DNA from: Planctobacterium marinum
GTDB taxonomy: Bacteria; Pseudomonadota; Gammaproteobacteria; Enterobacterales; Alteromonadaceae
NCBI RefSeq assembly: GCF_020687805.1
Contig: NZ_JAJEWQ010000008.1
Location: 1-64,000, forward strand
Length of the DNA stretch: 64,000 nucleotides
Direction of reading: 5' to 3'
Positions 56,595 to 64,000 of the stretch are shown here, one piece after another. The notes under the pieces were generated by a model that saw nothing but the letters and a program-made list of their open reading frames with translations, did not search any database and was not told where the DNA came from. Made by a program: the position numbers and the translations under genes. Position 1 is the stretch's first letter; each line of letters opens with the position of its first letter.

Positions 56595-56769
56595 GTATTG
56601 AGACTTCCTTTAAAATCGATTCTGGACTGATTCGATTTGCGGCGGAGCGTTTTCGCTTCGCTATTACAAACTACTTCCTGTAGTTTGCCCTTCGGGCCAG
56701 CCTGTCGGCCGTTCCAATTTGTTCCTGTCAAATTGGTCCCGCGTATTTGGTATGGTTTCAGATGAAAAT
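56595..56769. repeat. Hairpin-rich spacer between duplicate tRNA-Gly genes
   Basis: Within 175 bases are three separate 8-bp stems: GCGGAGCG / CGCTTCGC (56642-56661, one G-T pair), CAAACTAC / GTAGTTTG (56667-56687) and CCAATTTG / CAAATTGG (56714-56736). A small GCCC / GGGC stem lies at 56687-56697. The loops are short (TTTT, TTCCT, TTCCTGT). This may be a mosaic repeat element or a processing signal between the tRNAs. Confidence 0.55.
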
Positions 56770-56845
56770 TGGAGCGGGAAACGAGATTCGAACTCGCGAC
56801 CCCAACCTTGGCAAGGTTGTGCTCTACCAGCTGAGCTATTCCCGC
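56770..56845 (-). tRNA. tRNA-Gly (GCC), copy 2
   Basis: Same 76-base sequence and GCC anticodon as the first copy, CCA encoded. Because it is upstream on the minus strand, the pair is probably one transcript read from here toward copy 1. Antisense open frames over it are not genes. Confidence 0.96.
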
Positions 56846-56969
56846 GTAACCATTTTACATCAACCGCTTTCCTTCAAAAGCGGGTGCGCATTTTACAAAA
56901 AAAATAGGGGTGTGCAAGTGCTTTGTGACAATAATTCGAAAAAAACTGTCGTTACTGATTGAATAACCG

Positions 56970-57515
56970 TCAGATGTTAAAAATGTGCTGCCGGTAATAT
57001 TGCAGTTCTGCAATAGATTCGCGAATGTCATCTATGGCGAGGTGCGTGCCTTTTTTGTGGAATCCGTTCAGTACTTCGGGCTTCCAGCGTCTGACCAGCT
57101 CTTTAACGCTGCTGACGTCGATAATGCGATAGTGAAAGAACTTTTCCAGTTCAAGCATATGCTTTTGTAAGAAGCGTCGGTCCTGACTGATGCTGTTGCC
57201 GCACAAAGGTGAAACCCCTTTTGGCACGTACTGGCTTAAGAATTCAATGGTGCGTTGTACCGCAATGTCTTCGCTGATATCACTTTGGCGGCAACGTTCT
57301 GTCAGGCCGGATTCACCGTGGGTTTTTACACACCACTCGTCCATGCCGTCCAGCAATTCATTGGATTGATGGATGGCCATAACAGGCCCTTCTGCAATCA
57401 CATTGAGCTGTGAGTCTGTCACGATAGTGGCAATTTCCAATACCTTGCAGATGTCAGGATCTAACCCCGTCATTTCCAGATCCATCCAGACTAAATTATT
57501 TTCGCTATATGACAT
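56970..57515 (-). CDS. orn: Oligoribonuclease
   Basis: 181-residue DEDDh 3'-5' exonuclease. Motif I is [13 protein letters not shown], the middle part [11 protein letters not shown] and later acidic residues in [35 protein letters not shown], with the catalytic His-Asp in [11 protein letters not shown]. It degrades short RNAs and pGpG. It is divergent from rsgA, the usual orn/rsgA arrangement. Confidence 0.97.
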   Translation of the reverse strand: MSYSENNLVWMDLEMTGLDPDICKVLEIATIVTDSQLNVIAEGPVMAIHQSNELLDGMDEWCVKTHGESGLTERCRQSDISEDIAVQRTIEFLSQYVPKGVSPLCGNSISQDRRFLQKHMLELEKFFHYRIIDVSSVKELVRRWKPEVLNGFHKKGTHLAIDDIRESIAELQYYRQHIFNI

Positions 57516-57670
57516 GCACTACCCGCCAAGATTCACACAATTACTGCAATTTATGGTGTCTTTCCCTAAATGCAATCGGTACTATGTTGATTGTGACAAC
57601 TAAATTCAAACCCAGTTTTGCTTATATGATAAAGCAAATACCCGTTTACTATACTTAATTTAGCAGCAAA

Positions 57671-58708
57671 GTGGCAAAAAGAAATAAACTGACACACAGA
57701 CAAAAGCGCCAGGTTGGTAAAAATTTGTCGAAAAAACTGAATAAAGCTGAGGCTTTACCGCAAGACGATTCCCTGCAGGAAGAAGAACCCGGCGTGGTGG
57801 TTGGGCGATTCGGACAACACGCCGATGTCAGAGATAATAACGGGGAAGTGACCCGCTGCCACATTCGTCGCACGATCGACAGCGTGGTATGTGGTGACGA
57901 GGTGTTGTTTCGGCGTAGCAAGGATTCTGGATCTGCCATCAGGGGAGTTATTGAGGCCGTATCCGAAAGAAAGTCTTTGTTATCTCGTCCTGATTTTTAC
58001 GATGGTGTTAAGCCCGTTGCCGCAAACATAGATCAGATTTTAATTGTCAGTTCGTTAAAACCGGCATTGTCCGCCAATATAATTGATCGTTATCTGGTGG
58101 CCTCAGAAGATGTTGGTATTGAGCCGGTGGTGCTGGTCAATAAGATTGATTTAGCGGATGAACAGACCACAGAAGAAGTGGAAAACCTGACCACCCTTTA
58201 TCGGGAAATTGGTTATCAGGTGATCCTGCTCAGCTGTAAAACCGCCCAGGGCGTGGATGAACTTGAAGCGTTGCTGGATAAAAAAGTGAGTATTTTTGTG
58301 GGGCAGTCGGGCGTAGGGAAATCCAGCCTGGTGAATGCGCTGTTGCCGGAGGCCGAAGAACAGATAGGCGATATTTCAGAAATGAGCGGGCTGGGGCAAC
58401 ATACCACCACCAGTGCAAAATTACTGAAGTTCCGAAAAGGTGGACAGTTAATCGATTCCCCCGGAGTGCGCGAATTTGCCCTATGGCATCTGCCCGAAGA
58501 ACGCGTAACCTGGTGCTTTCGTGAGTTTCGCGAATACCTGGGCGGCTGTAAATTCAGAGATTGCAAACATCTTGACGATCCTGGCTGTTTGCTGCGGGAA
58601 GCTGTGGAGCAGGGCAAAATTAATCAGCAGCGATTTGATAATTATCACAGCATCTTAAAAACTATGGCAGAGCAGCGACCTTCTCACTCAACAGTAGACA
58701 GAAAATAA
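57671..58708 (+). CDS. rsgA: Ribosome small-subunit-dependent GTPase RsgA
   Basis: 345 residues from GTG 57671. The N-terminal OB domain is followed by a circularly permuted GTPase (G4 [10 protein letters not shown], then G1 [16 protein letters not shown] and G3 [16 protein letters not shown]) and a C-terminal zinc knuckle [15 protein letters not shown]. It helps late maturation of the 30S subunit. psd follows 40 bases later, the same order as in E. coli. Confidence 0.97.
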   Translation: MAKRNKLTHRQKRQVGKNLSKKLNKAEALPQDDSLQEEEPGVVVGRFGQHADVRDNNGEVTRCHIRRTIDSVVCGDEVLFRRSKDSGSAIRGVIEAVSERKSLLSRPDFYDGVKPVAANIDQILIVSSLKPALSANIIDRYLVASEDVGIEPVVLVNKIDLADEQTTEEVENLTTLYREIGYQVILLSCKTAQGVDELEALLDKKVSIFVGQSGVGKSSLVNALLPEAEEQIGDISEMSGLGQHTTTSAKLLKFRKGGQLIDSPGVREFALWHLPEERVTWCFREFREYLGGCKFRDCKHLDDPGCLLREAVEQGKINQQRFDNYHSILKTMAEQRPSHSTVDRK

Positions 58709-58748
58709 GGTACTATTCGCACCGTTTTCAACATTTAAGGATTTTACG

Positions 58749-59627
58749 GTGCTGTCTGATAACTTAAAGGTGTCACTGCAATATTGTTTTCCCAAGCATC
58801 TGGTATCGCGTCTGGTGGGATACCTGGCTGCCGCCCGTTTGGGGGTTATTACTACGTCTTTGATCAAGGTTTTTATTAAACAATTTCAGGTGGATATGTC
58901 GGAAGCCGAAAAATCCGATCCCCGGGATTATGAAACCTTCAACGCCTTTTTTACCCGTCCGTTAAAAGCCGGTATCAGACCGGTTTGCGCAGAGCCCGAT
59001 GCGATGATCTTTCCGGTGGACGGCGCCATTAGTCAGATGGGGCCGATTGCAAAAGATCAGATATTTCAGGCCAAAGGACACAATTACAGTGTGACGGCGT
59101 TACTGGGCGGGGATCAGCAAATGGCCGAATCCTTTATTGATGGGGATTTTATGACAATCTACCTGTCGCCGAAGGATTATCACCGTATTCATATGCCGAT
59201 GGATGCCACGCTGGAAAGCATGGTGTATGTGCCTGGTGATTTGTTCTCGGTCAATCCTCTGACCGCTGAAAATGTCCCAGGTCTGTTTGCCCGCAACGAA
59301 CGTGTCGTGGCGATTTTTAATACCGCGCAGGGCAAAATGGCAATGGTTTTAGTGGGGGCCACTATTGTTGCCAGTATCGAAACTGTCTGGGCGGGCACGG
59401 TAACACCACCGGCAGGCAGGAAGGTGCGCAGCTGGCACTACTCGGAACAAAACGCGACTGCACTGCAGTTTAAAAAGGGCGACGAGATGGGACGTTTTAA
59501 ACTGGGTTCCACTGTAGTGATGTGTTTTGAGAAATCGGCTATCAACTTCGATGATTTTCAGGCCGGTGATGTTACCCGTTTAGGGCAAAAATGCGGAAAC
59601 ATGTCAGGAACACCCGCCGAAGCGTAG
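58749..59627 (+). CDS. psd: Phosphatidylserine decarboxylase proenzyme
   Basis: 292 residues from GTG 58749 (AAGGA upstream). The self-cleavage site that creates the pyruvoyl group is LGST in [14 protein letters not shown], near the C-terminus. Conserved upstream parts are [26 protein letters not shown] and [16 protein letters not shown] with its catalytic Asp/His. It forms phosphatidylethanolamine at the inner membrane. Confidence 0.97.
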   Translation: MLSDNLKVSLQYCFPKHLVSRLVGYLAAARLGVITTSLIKVFIKQFQVDMSEAEKSDPRDYETFNAFFTRPLKAGIRPVCAEPDAMIFPVDGAISQMGPIAKDQIFQAKGHNYSVTALLGGDQQMAESFIDGDFMTIYLSPKDYHRIHMPMDATLESMVYVPGDLFSVNPLTAENVPGLFARNERVVAIFNTAQGKMAMVLVGATIVASIETVWAGTVTPPAGRKVRSWHYSEQNATALQFKKGDEMGRFKLGSTVVMCFEKSAINFDDFQAGDVTRLGQKCGNMSGTPAEA

Positions 59628-59738
59628 TAATCCGGGGGCATCTTGTGGTCAAAATATAAGAAATGCGTATTTGGTCTCAATCAGCCCCTTTGAATGTTAG
59701 ATAATAGCGCGGTGTTTTTCCTGGAGTTATTTTAAAGC

Positions 59739-60617
59739 ATGGAAGATGTGCAAAAAAGTTTGTGGTCTTTGCACCTGGCAGTTGTCTTATTAGGCGTAAC
59801 TGCACTGTTTTCCAAGATTATTCCCCTCTCTGCGTTGGATATTACCTTTGGCAGGTCGGTGGTGGCCTGCGCCTGTTTGTTACTGTTACTCAAAATTAGC
59901 GGTAAATCGTTGCGCCTGTTTAACTACAAAGACCTGGCTATTGGCGTCCTGCTTGGGGTTATTATGGCGCTGCACTGGGTAACCTATTTTGCAGCCATGC
60001 AGTATTCCTCTGTGGCAGTGGGTATGATTGCCATGTTCACCTTTCCGGTGATCACGGTATTTCTGGAGCCATTTTTCGAGAAGATTAAACTGGTTTGGCA
60101 AGACGTTATCAGTGCGGTCGTAGTGTTGATTGGTATTGCGTTAATTGTGCCCGATATCTCACTGCAAAACGATGTGACCCTGGGCATTGTGGTGGGTATC
60201 GCTTCGGCATTGCTGTATTCACTGCGCAATTTGATTCATCGTCGCTACTTTTCCCACTACAGTGGTGCCCATGCGATGGCACTGCAAACCCTGGTGATTA
60301 TTTTGTGCCTGGTGTTGTTTACATCGGATCAGATCATGCAGATGTCGGCGCAGACGGCTGTTTATCTGGTGTTATTAGGCAGTATTTTCACGGCTTTACC
60401 CCACGCGCTGATCGCCTCAAGCCTGAAACACCTGCGGGCTAAAACCTTCTCCTTAATTGCCTGTGCGCAACCCTTGTATGGCGTTGGTTTTGCCTATGTA
60501 CTGTTGCATGAGAAACCCGACTGGCAAACCCTCATTGGTGGATTGTTGGTGATTTCCGCTGCCGTGTATGAAACTATTAATGCGCAGAAATTACACAGCA
60601 GTCAGCAGGACAGTTAA
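59739..60617 (+). CDS. EamA-family (DMT) transporter
   Basis: 292 residues with ten hydrophobic helices in two EamA repeats: LHLAVVLLGVTALFSKIIPLSALDITFGRSVVACA and so on in the first half, and VTLGIVVGIASALLYSLRNLIHRRYF in the second. It is probably an inner-membrane exporter or permease of small metabolites. It ends 3 bases before the glycerophosphodiesterase gene and is likely co-transcribed with it. Confidence 0.88.
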   Translation: MEDVQKSLWSLHLAVVLLGVTALFSKIIPLSALDITFGRSVVACACLLLLLKISGKSLRLFNYKDLAIGVLLGVIMALHWVTYFAAMQYSSVAVGMIAMFTFPVITVFLEPFFEKIKLVWQDVISAVVVLIGIALIVPDISLQNDVTLGIVVGIASALLYSLRNLIHRRYFSHYSGAHAMALQTLVIILCLVLFTSDQIMQMSAQTAVYLVLLGSIFTALPHALIASSLKHLRAKTFSLIACAQPLYGVGFAYVLLHEKPDWQTLIGGLLVISAAVYETINAQKLHSSQQDS

Positions 60618-60620
60618 ACC

Positions 60621-61328
60621 ATGAAAATCTGGGCCCACCGGGGAGCCAGTGGCGAATTCCCTGAAAACACCTTAATGGCATTTGAAAATGCCATTGTGCA
60701 ACAGGCTGATGGAATTGAATTGGATGTCTATCAGGTGGAAGATGAGTTTTATGTGTGGCACGACAGAGTATTGCCTTTGTTTGCAGATACCTTGCTGTGG
60801 CAACAGAGCAAAGTGCATATGCAGCAGGTGCAGTTGCCACACGGACAAAAAATCCCTACCTTAACCGAAGCTTTGAACACCATCGCCGCCCGTGTCAATG
60901 TCAATATCGAACTGAAAACTATCCAGGATACGGATGCCTTGATCAGGGTTATCGATGAGGCGGTTGGCGAGGAAATGGTGCCGGGTTCTATTTTAATTTC
61001 GTCCTTTAATCACCATTATCTGGCAGATATCGGCAGCCGCGCAACGCGTTATGAATTAGGGGTGCTGACGGCATCCAGTCCGCTGGATATGGCCTTTACC
61101 TGCAATGCACTGGAGGCGTTTTCAATCCACTTTGATATCAATTGCCTGCGCGCCGAGGATGTCAATCTGGCCCATAATCTGGGGCTGGAAGTTTATGTAT
61201 ATACGGTTGACCGCTTGTCAGAGCTGGTGTGGCTCCGTGAATTAAAAGTGGATGGTGTGTTTACCAATTACCCACAGCAAGCCCGTGCTTTTCTGCAAGC
61301 CGACAGGCTGCCTTGCGCAGAGTATTAA
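60621..61328 (+). CDS. Glycerophosphodiester phosphodiesterase (UgpQ-like)
   Basis: 235 residues. The N-terminal IWAHRGASGEFPENTLMAFENAI and GIELDVYQVEDEFYVWHDRVL carry the catalytic His and acidic metal ligands of the GDPD TIM barrel; the last helices have VYVYTVDRLSELVWLRELKVDGVFTNYP. No signal peptide, so cytoplasmic. It releases sn-glycerol-3-phosphate from deacylated phospholipids. Its stop overlaps the 3' end of the opposed response-regulator gene by 4 bases. Confidence 0.93.
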   Translation: MKIWAHRGASGEFPENTLMAFENAIVQQADGIELDVYQVEDEFYVWHDRVLPLFADTLLWQQSKVHMQQVQLPHGQKIPTLTEALNTIAARVNVNIELKTIQDTDALIRVIDEAVGEEMVPGSILISSFNHHYLADIGSRATRYELGVLTASSPLDMAFTCNALEAFSIHFDINCLRAEDVNLAHNLGLEVYVYTVDRLSELVWLRELKVDGVFTNYPQQARAFLQADRLPCAEY

Positions 61329-62476
61329 AACAACTCGATATCATCCTGGAGGGAGTCGGCCTGACCACTGTCTTGCTCCTCCGGCTCCAGTATTTGAATG
61401 GAATCCACGCAACCGGCAATCATCTGCTGAATGGTATCCAGTTTGTTGCTCTCTTCCCGGGAGCGAATTTCCCGCTCGATCAGATTGAGGAAAAAGGCTT
61501 CCTGGTCTTCATTTAAATCCAGTTGATGAAACGACAGTCCAATGTGCATTTCGATGTTTTCCAGCAGCTTGCGTTTTTCGCCTTCCATTTGTTCCACACC
61601 CTCTGACAGCACTGACAAAGTGTGAGTCAGGGCATTTTTTGCTGCCACCAGGGAGCGATGTTCACAAATTGAAATATATCGGGCATTGATGGCAGGTATC
61701 AGTTTGGCGGCCACATCTAAGATGGAGTCATAGCTCTGGGTGCCTTCGTGCGGCATGTTTTTAACCAGAATAGAGACATGCTCATCATTAAAAATGCAGC
61801 GCTTTCTGAAATTGTAAATTCGCCCTTTGGATTTCAGCAGGTCGAAAATCTGTAGTTCAATTTCACTGCATTCAGTCACATCCACGTCTATCGCCAGTGA
61901 TTCATCTTGCGAGCGCACCTGGATGGCGCAGTGGAAGCCCTGATGCAACAGATTTTGCAAGACCGTATTACACAGGGTCCGGGCATCGTGACAGGAGTTT
62001 AATTTAGACACCAGTTCCAGTGCGTTACCATAGGAGGCCGCCTGTTTCATCACGGTCTCTGTAACACTGTGAATATTCGCATCCTGCTGTTCCAGAGCCG
62101 CGATCTTCTCCAAATCTGCTGAGAAACGCAGTAAACGTTCGTGAAATGCAGTGACATTAAAGGGTTTACAAATATAGTCACCAACCCCTAACTCGTAGGC
62201 CTCCTTGACCGTCGCATCATCGCTGTCACCACTTAAGATAACCACCTGCGGTCGGCTGTCTTCCGGCAGGGTATTGATTTGTCGACAGACATCCAGGCCG
62301 GATTTGTCGGGTAAATGGATATCGAGAATGATGAACTGAAATTGGGTTTGGTTGATTAATTGAAAGGCTTCTTCGGCCAGCTCTGCAAACTGAAGTGCAA
62401 AGCTGTCCTGAAACATCATTTTAAGCAAGTCTCTAAGATGTTCATCATCATCGGCGATCAGTACATTATATTTCAC
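61325..62476 (-). CDS. Response regulator with unknown C-terminal output domain
   Basis: 383 residues from GTG 62476 (AGGG 8 bases upstream), which gives the usual KYNVLIADDDEHLRDLL start. The receiver domain (about 1-120) has the acidic pocket IADDDEH, phosphoacceptor Asp in FIILDIHLPDKSG and Lys in YICKPF. The remaining ~260 residues are helical with GAF-like stretches (SLAIDVDVTECSEIELQIFDLLKS) and end in an acidic tail; no DNA-binding, GGDEF, EAL or kinase motif is seen. It is near CheY and CheA but on the opposite strand. Confidence 0.82.
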   Translation of the reverse strand: MKYNVLIADDDEHLRDLLKMMFQDSFALQFAELAEEAFQLINQTQFQFIILDIHLPDKSGLDVCRQINTLPEDSRPQVVILSGDSDDATVKEAYELGVGDYICKPFNVTAFHERLLRFSADLEKIAALEQQDANIHSVTETVMKQAASYGNALELVSKLNSCHDARTLCNTVLQNLLHQGFHCAIQVRSQDESLAIDVDVTECSEIELQIFDLLKSKGRIYNFRKRCIFNDEHVSILVKNMPHEGTQSYDSILDVAAKLIPAINARYISICEHRSLVAAKNALTHTLSVLSEGVEQMEGEKRKLLENIEMHIGLSFHQLDLNEDQEAFFLNLIEREIRSREESNKLDTIQQMIAGCVDSIQILEPEEQDSGQADSLQDDIELF

Positions 62477-62740
62477 AGTAATCCCTGTACGGTTAGGTAT
62501 CATCCGGTTAAAAAAATAGTCAACGTTGGTAAGGTTCAAGATTAAGCATAATTAAATTTATTAACTACACTTGTTACCAAAATCAAACAAAAGTCGTATT
62601 GCGTACTCTTTGAAAATAGTAGAAGTTAGCTATCACGCCAAGAAATAAAATGTTTCTGAATAAAAAATTTGCGGTCGGTTGCCAGCAATCAGGTCAGTGA
62701 GAATAACCGCAACAGTTAATGACTTAAGGAAATAGAGACG

Positions 62741-63103
62741 ATGAAAAAAATTTTAACGGTTGATGATTCCGCCTCAATGCGGGCCATGGTGGCCTTTACG
62801 TTGAAAGCGCAGGGGTTTGATGTAACCGAGGCCGTTAACGGGCAGGAAGGGCTTGATAAAGCGATGGGAGATAACTTTGATTTGGTGATTTCTGACGTCA
62901 ATATGCCGATCATGGACGGTATCCAATTTATCAGTGCATTGCGCAAAGCTGACAATTATCGCTTTACCCCCATCCTGATGTTAACCACTGAGTCCGGGCT
63001 TGAAAAAAAGCAGGAAGGTAAAGCCGCCGGCGCAACCGGCTGGATTGTGAAGCCCTTTGATCCGCAAAAATTAGTTGCGGTGGTAAATAAAGTCTTGAAA
63101 TAG
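62741..63103 (+). CDS. CheY-like single-domain response regulator
   Basis: 120 residues, receiver domain only. ILTVDDSASMRAMV holds the acidic pocket, LVISDVNMPIMDGIQF the phosphoacceptor Asp, and GWIVKPFDPQKLV the conserved Lys. AAGGA is upstream. It lies 85 bases before the cheA-like gene, so together they form the start of a chemosensory operon. Probably a CheY for the local array. Confidence 0.9.
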   Translation: MKKILTVDDSASMRAMVAFTLKAQGFDVTEAVNGQEGLDKAMGDNFDLVISDVNMPIMDGIQFISALRKADNYRFTPILMLTTESGLEKKQEGKAAGATGWIVKPFDPQKLVAVVNKVLK

Positions 63104-63188
63104 CCAGGGCAATTTGTCCCGGCTGTGCCTGTTAATAGTGCAAATTTTGTTCGGGTGATTTTACTGATATTCCAGATTGGACGGTACC

Positions 63189-64000
63189 ATGAGTGATCCG
63201 CTAGAAAGATTCAGAGCAGTCTTTTTTGACGAAAGTGCAGAGGCGATTGACGCCATAGAGCGCAATTTGTTGGACGTGGATGATGCATCAACGATGGATG
63301 CTGAAACCATCAATGACATATTTCGTTCTGCACACTCCTTAAAGGGGGGCAGCGCCACCTTTGGTATGGGCAGCCTGACAGAGTTTACCCATGTCATGGA
63401 AACGTTACTGGATAAAGTGCGTTCCGGCCAATTGCGCATAAGCCAGGAAATTCTGGATTGTTTGTTTTCATCGCTGGATGTCTTGCGCAATTTGGTGGCG
63501 CATTACCAGTTTGATGACGCCATCAACCAGGCTGGAATGCAACGTGTTAAAACTGAGCTGGAGCATTTGCTGGCGCCACCCAGTTCAGGCCAGATGGTGG
63601 CAGCAAACAGTCCCGAGACCTCGGACGTTCCCGCTGGCCCGGCGGGAAGTGAATGGCTGATAGAGTTTGCTCCGGACCCCGGCATTATGATGACCGGTAA
63701 TGATCCGCTGCGTTATATTGATGAGTTAGCCGAGTTGGGTGACATTAGCGTTACCTGTAAAACCAGTGCTATTCCGGATTTCGAACAGCTTGACCCCACG
63801 CATATTTACTGTCTGTGGCAAATATCGCTAAAGTCGGAAAATTCCGTCTCAGAAGAAGACCTTAAAGATGTCTTTATGTGGATTGAAGATGAAGCCGAGT
63901 TTCAGTTCACTCCTATAAATAACCCTGAAGACGTGGCCAGTCCCGCGCCGGTCATTCCTGAACCAGTAATTCCCCCATCTGAAGAACCATCTCCGCCTGT
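63189..64000 (+). CDS. Chemotaxis protein CheA, N-terminal part (runs off the window)
   Basis: At least 270 residues from ATG 63189, open to the right edge. The Hpt domain (MSDPLERFRAVFFDESAEAIDAIERNLL) carries the phosphoaccepting His in FRSAHSLKGGSATFGMG. It is followed by a linker and a P2-like region (LIEFAPDPGIMMTGNDPLRYIDELAELG). The dimerisation, kinase and CheW-binding domains would lie downstream. Likely the histidine kinase of the same chemosensory operon as the preceding CheY. Confidence 0.9.
   Translation, partial: MSDPLERFRAVFFDESAEAIDAIERNLLDVDDASTMDAETINDIFRSAHSLKGGSATFGMGSLTEFTHVMETLLDKVRSGQLRISQEILDCLFSSLDVLRNLVAHYQFDDAINQAGMQRVKTELEHLLAPPSSGQMVAANSPETSDVPAGPAGSEWLIEFAPDPGIMMTGNDPLRYIDELAELGDISVTCKTSAIPDFEQLDPTHIYCLWQISLKSENSVSEEDLKDVFMWIEDEAEFQFTPINNPEDVASPAPVIPEPVIPPSEEPSPP

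Noticed and set aside
56719-56962. Two short + strand open frames
   Set aside because: They are antisense to tRNA-Gly copy 2; the tRNA explains the sequence.
1-64000. CRISPR arrays, insertion sequences, prophage integrase or attachment sites
   Set aside because: None were recognised; the tail-collar-like protein alone does not indicate a prophage.

Overview
The window reads as chromosomal DNA of a marine-type gammaproteobacterium, most probably Alteromonadales/Alteromonadaceae. Support comes from the gmk-rpoZ-spoT-trmH-recG neighbourhood, the dusB-fis pair, an ilvI-ilvH pair, a MaoP (DUF413) homologue, a DUF3718 small secreted protein and a very large TonB-dependent receptor. No rRNA, CRISPR array, insertion sequence or integrase was recognised. 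Two identical-looking tRNA-Gly(GCC) genes are present.

Region 1 (1-15.9 kb), all on the + strand, is the 3' part of a nonribosomal peptide biosynthesis locus. It begins inside an NRPS (carrier - dual-type condensation - adenylation - carrier - epimerization) whose adenylation pocket reads as glycine. Next come a MacB/FtsX-type ABC exporter (ATPase and large permease), an isoleucine-dioxygenase-like Fe/2-oxoglutarate hydroxylase, and a four-gene regulatory cassette (secreted protein with seven ~30-residue repeats, ECF sigma factor, HEAT-type anti-sigma candidate, DUF4097-like secreted protein). The region ends with an HlyD/MacA-type adaptor interrupted by one in-frame TAG, a type II thioesterase and a permuted ATP-grasp-like protein. 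I infer that they make, tailor, proofread and export a peptide. The upstream modules and the release mechanism are not visible.

Region 2 (16.1-26.1 kb) is mixed: a HI0933-family flavoprotein, a sigma-70-like factor fused to a membrane domain, a Prx5-type peroxiredoxin, a secreted tail-collar-like protein beside a 1227-residue protein of unknown function, a periplasmic solute-binding protein, a CBS-domain protein and a small membrane-anchored protein.

Region 3 (26.3-43.3 kb) is mostly core housekeeping: rsmJ, recG, a second solute-binding protein, a TlpA/AhpC-type thioredoxin-fold protein, a cupin-like protein, trmH, ridA, spoT, rpoZ, gmk, a carboxylesterase, purH, fis, dusB, prmA, then a gamma-glutamylcyclotransferase-like protein, a GNAT acetyltransferase and a VOC protein.

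Region 4 (43.3-56.0 kb) holds a histidine-kinase-like protein, a PhoD-like phosphatase overlapping a DUF2252 gene, a lipoprotein, a DUF3718 protein, ilvH/ilvI, maoP and the TonB-dependent receptor.

Region 5 (56.0-64.0 kb) has the tRNA-Gly pair separated by a hairpin-rich spacer, orn, rsgA, psd, an EamA transporter, a glycerophosphodiesterase, a two-domain response regulator, a CheY-like protein and the start of cheA, which runs off the right edge. Start codons were adjusted where a Shine-Dalgarno sequence, homology or signal peptide favoured a shorter form.
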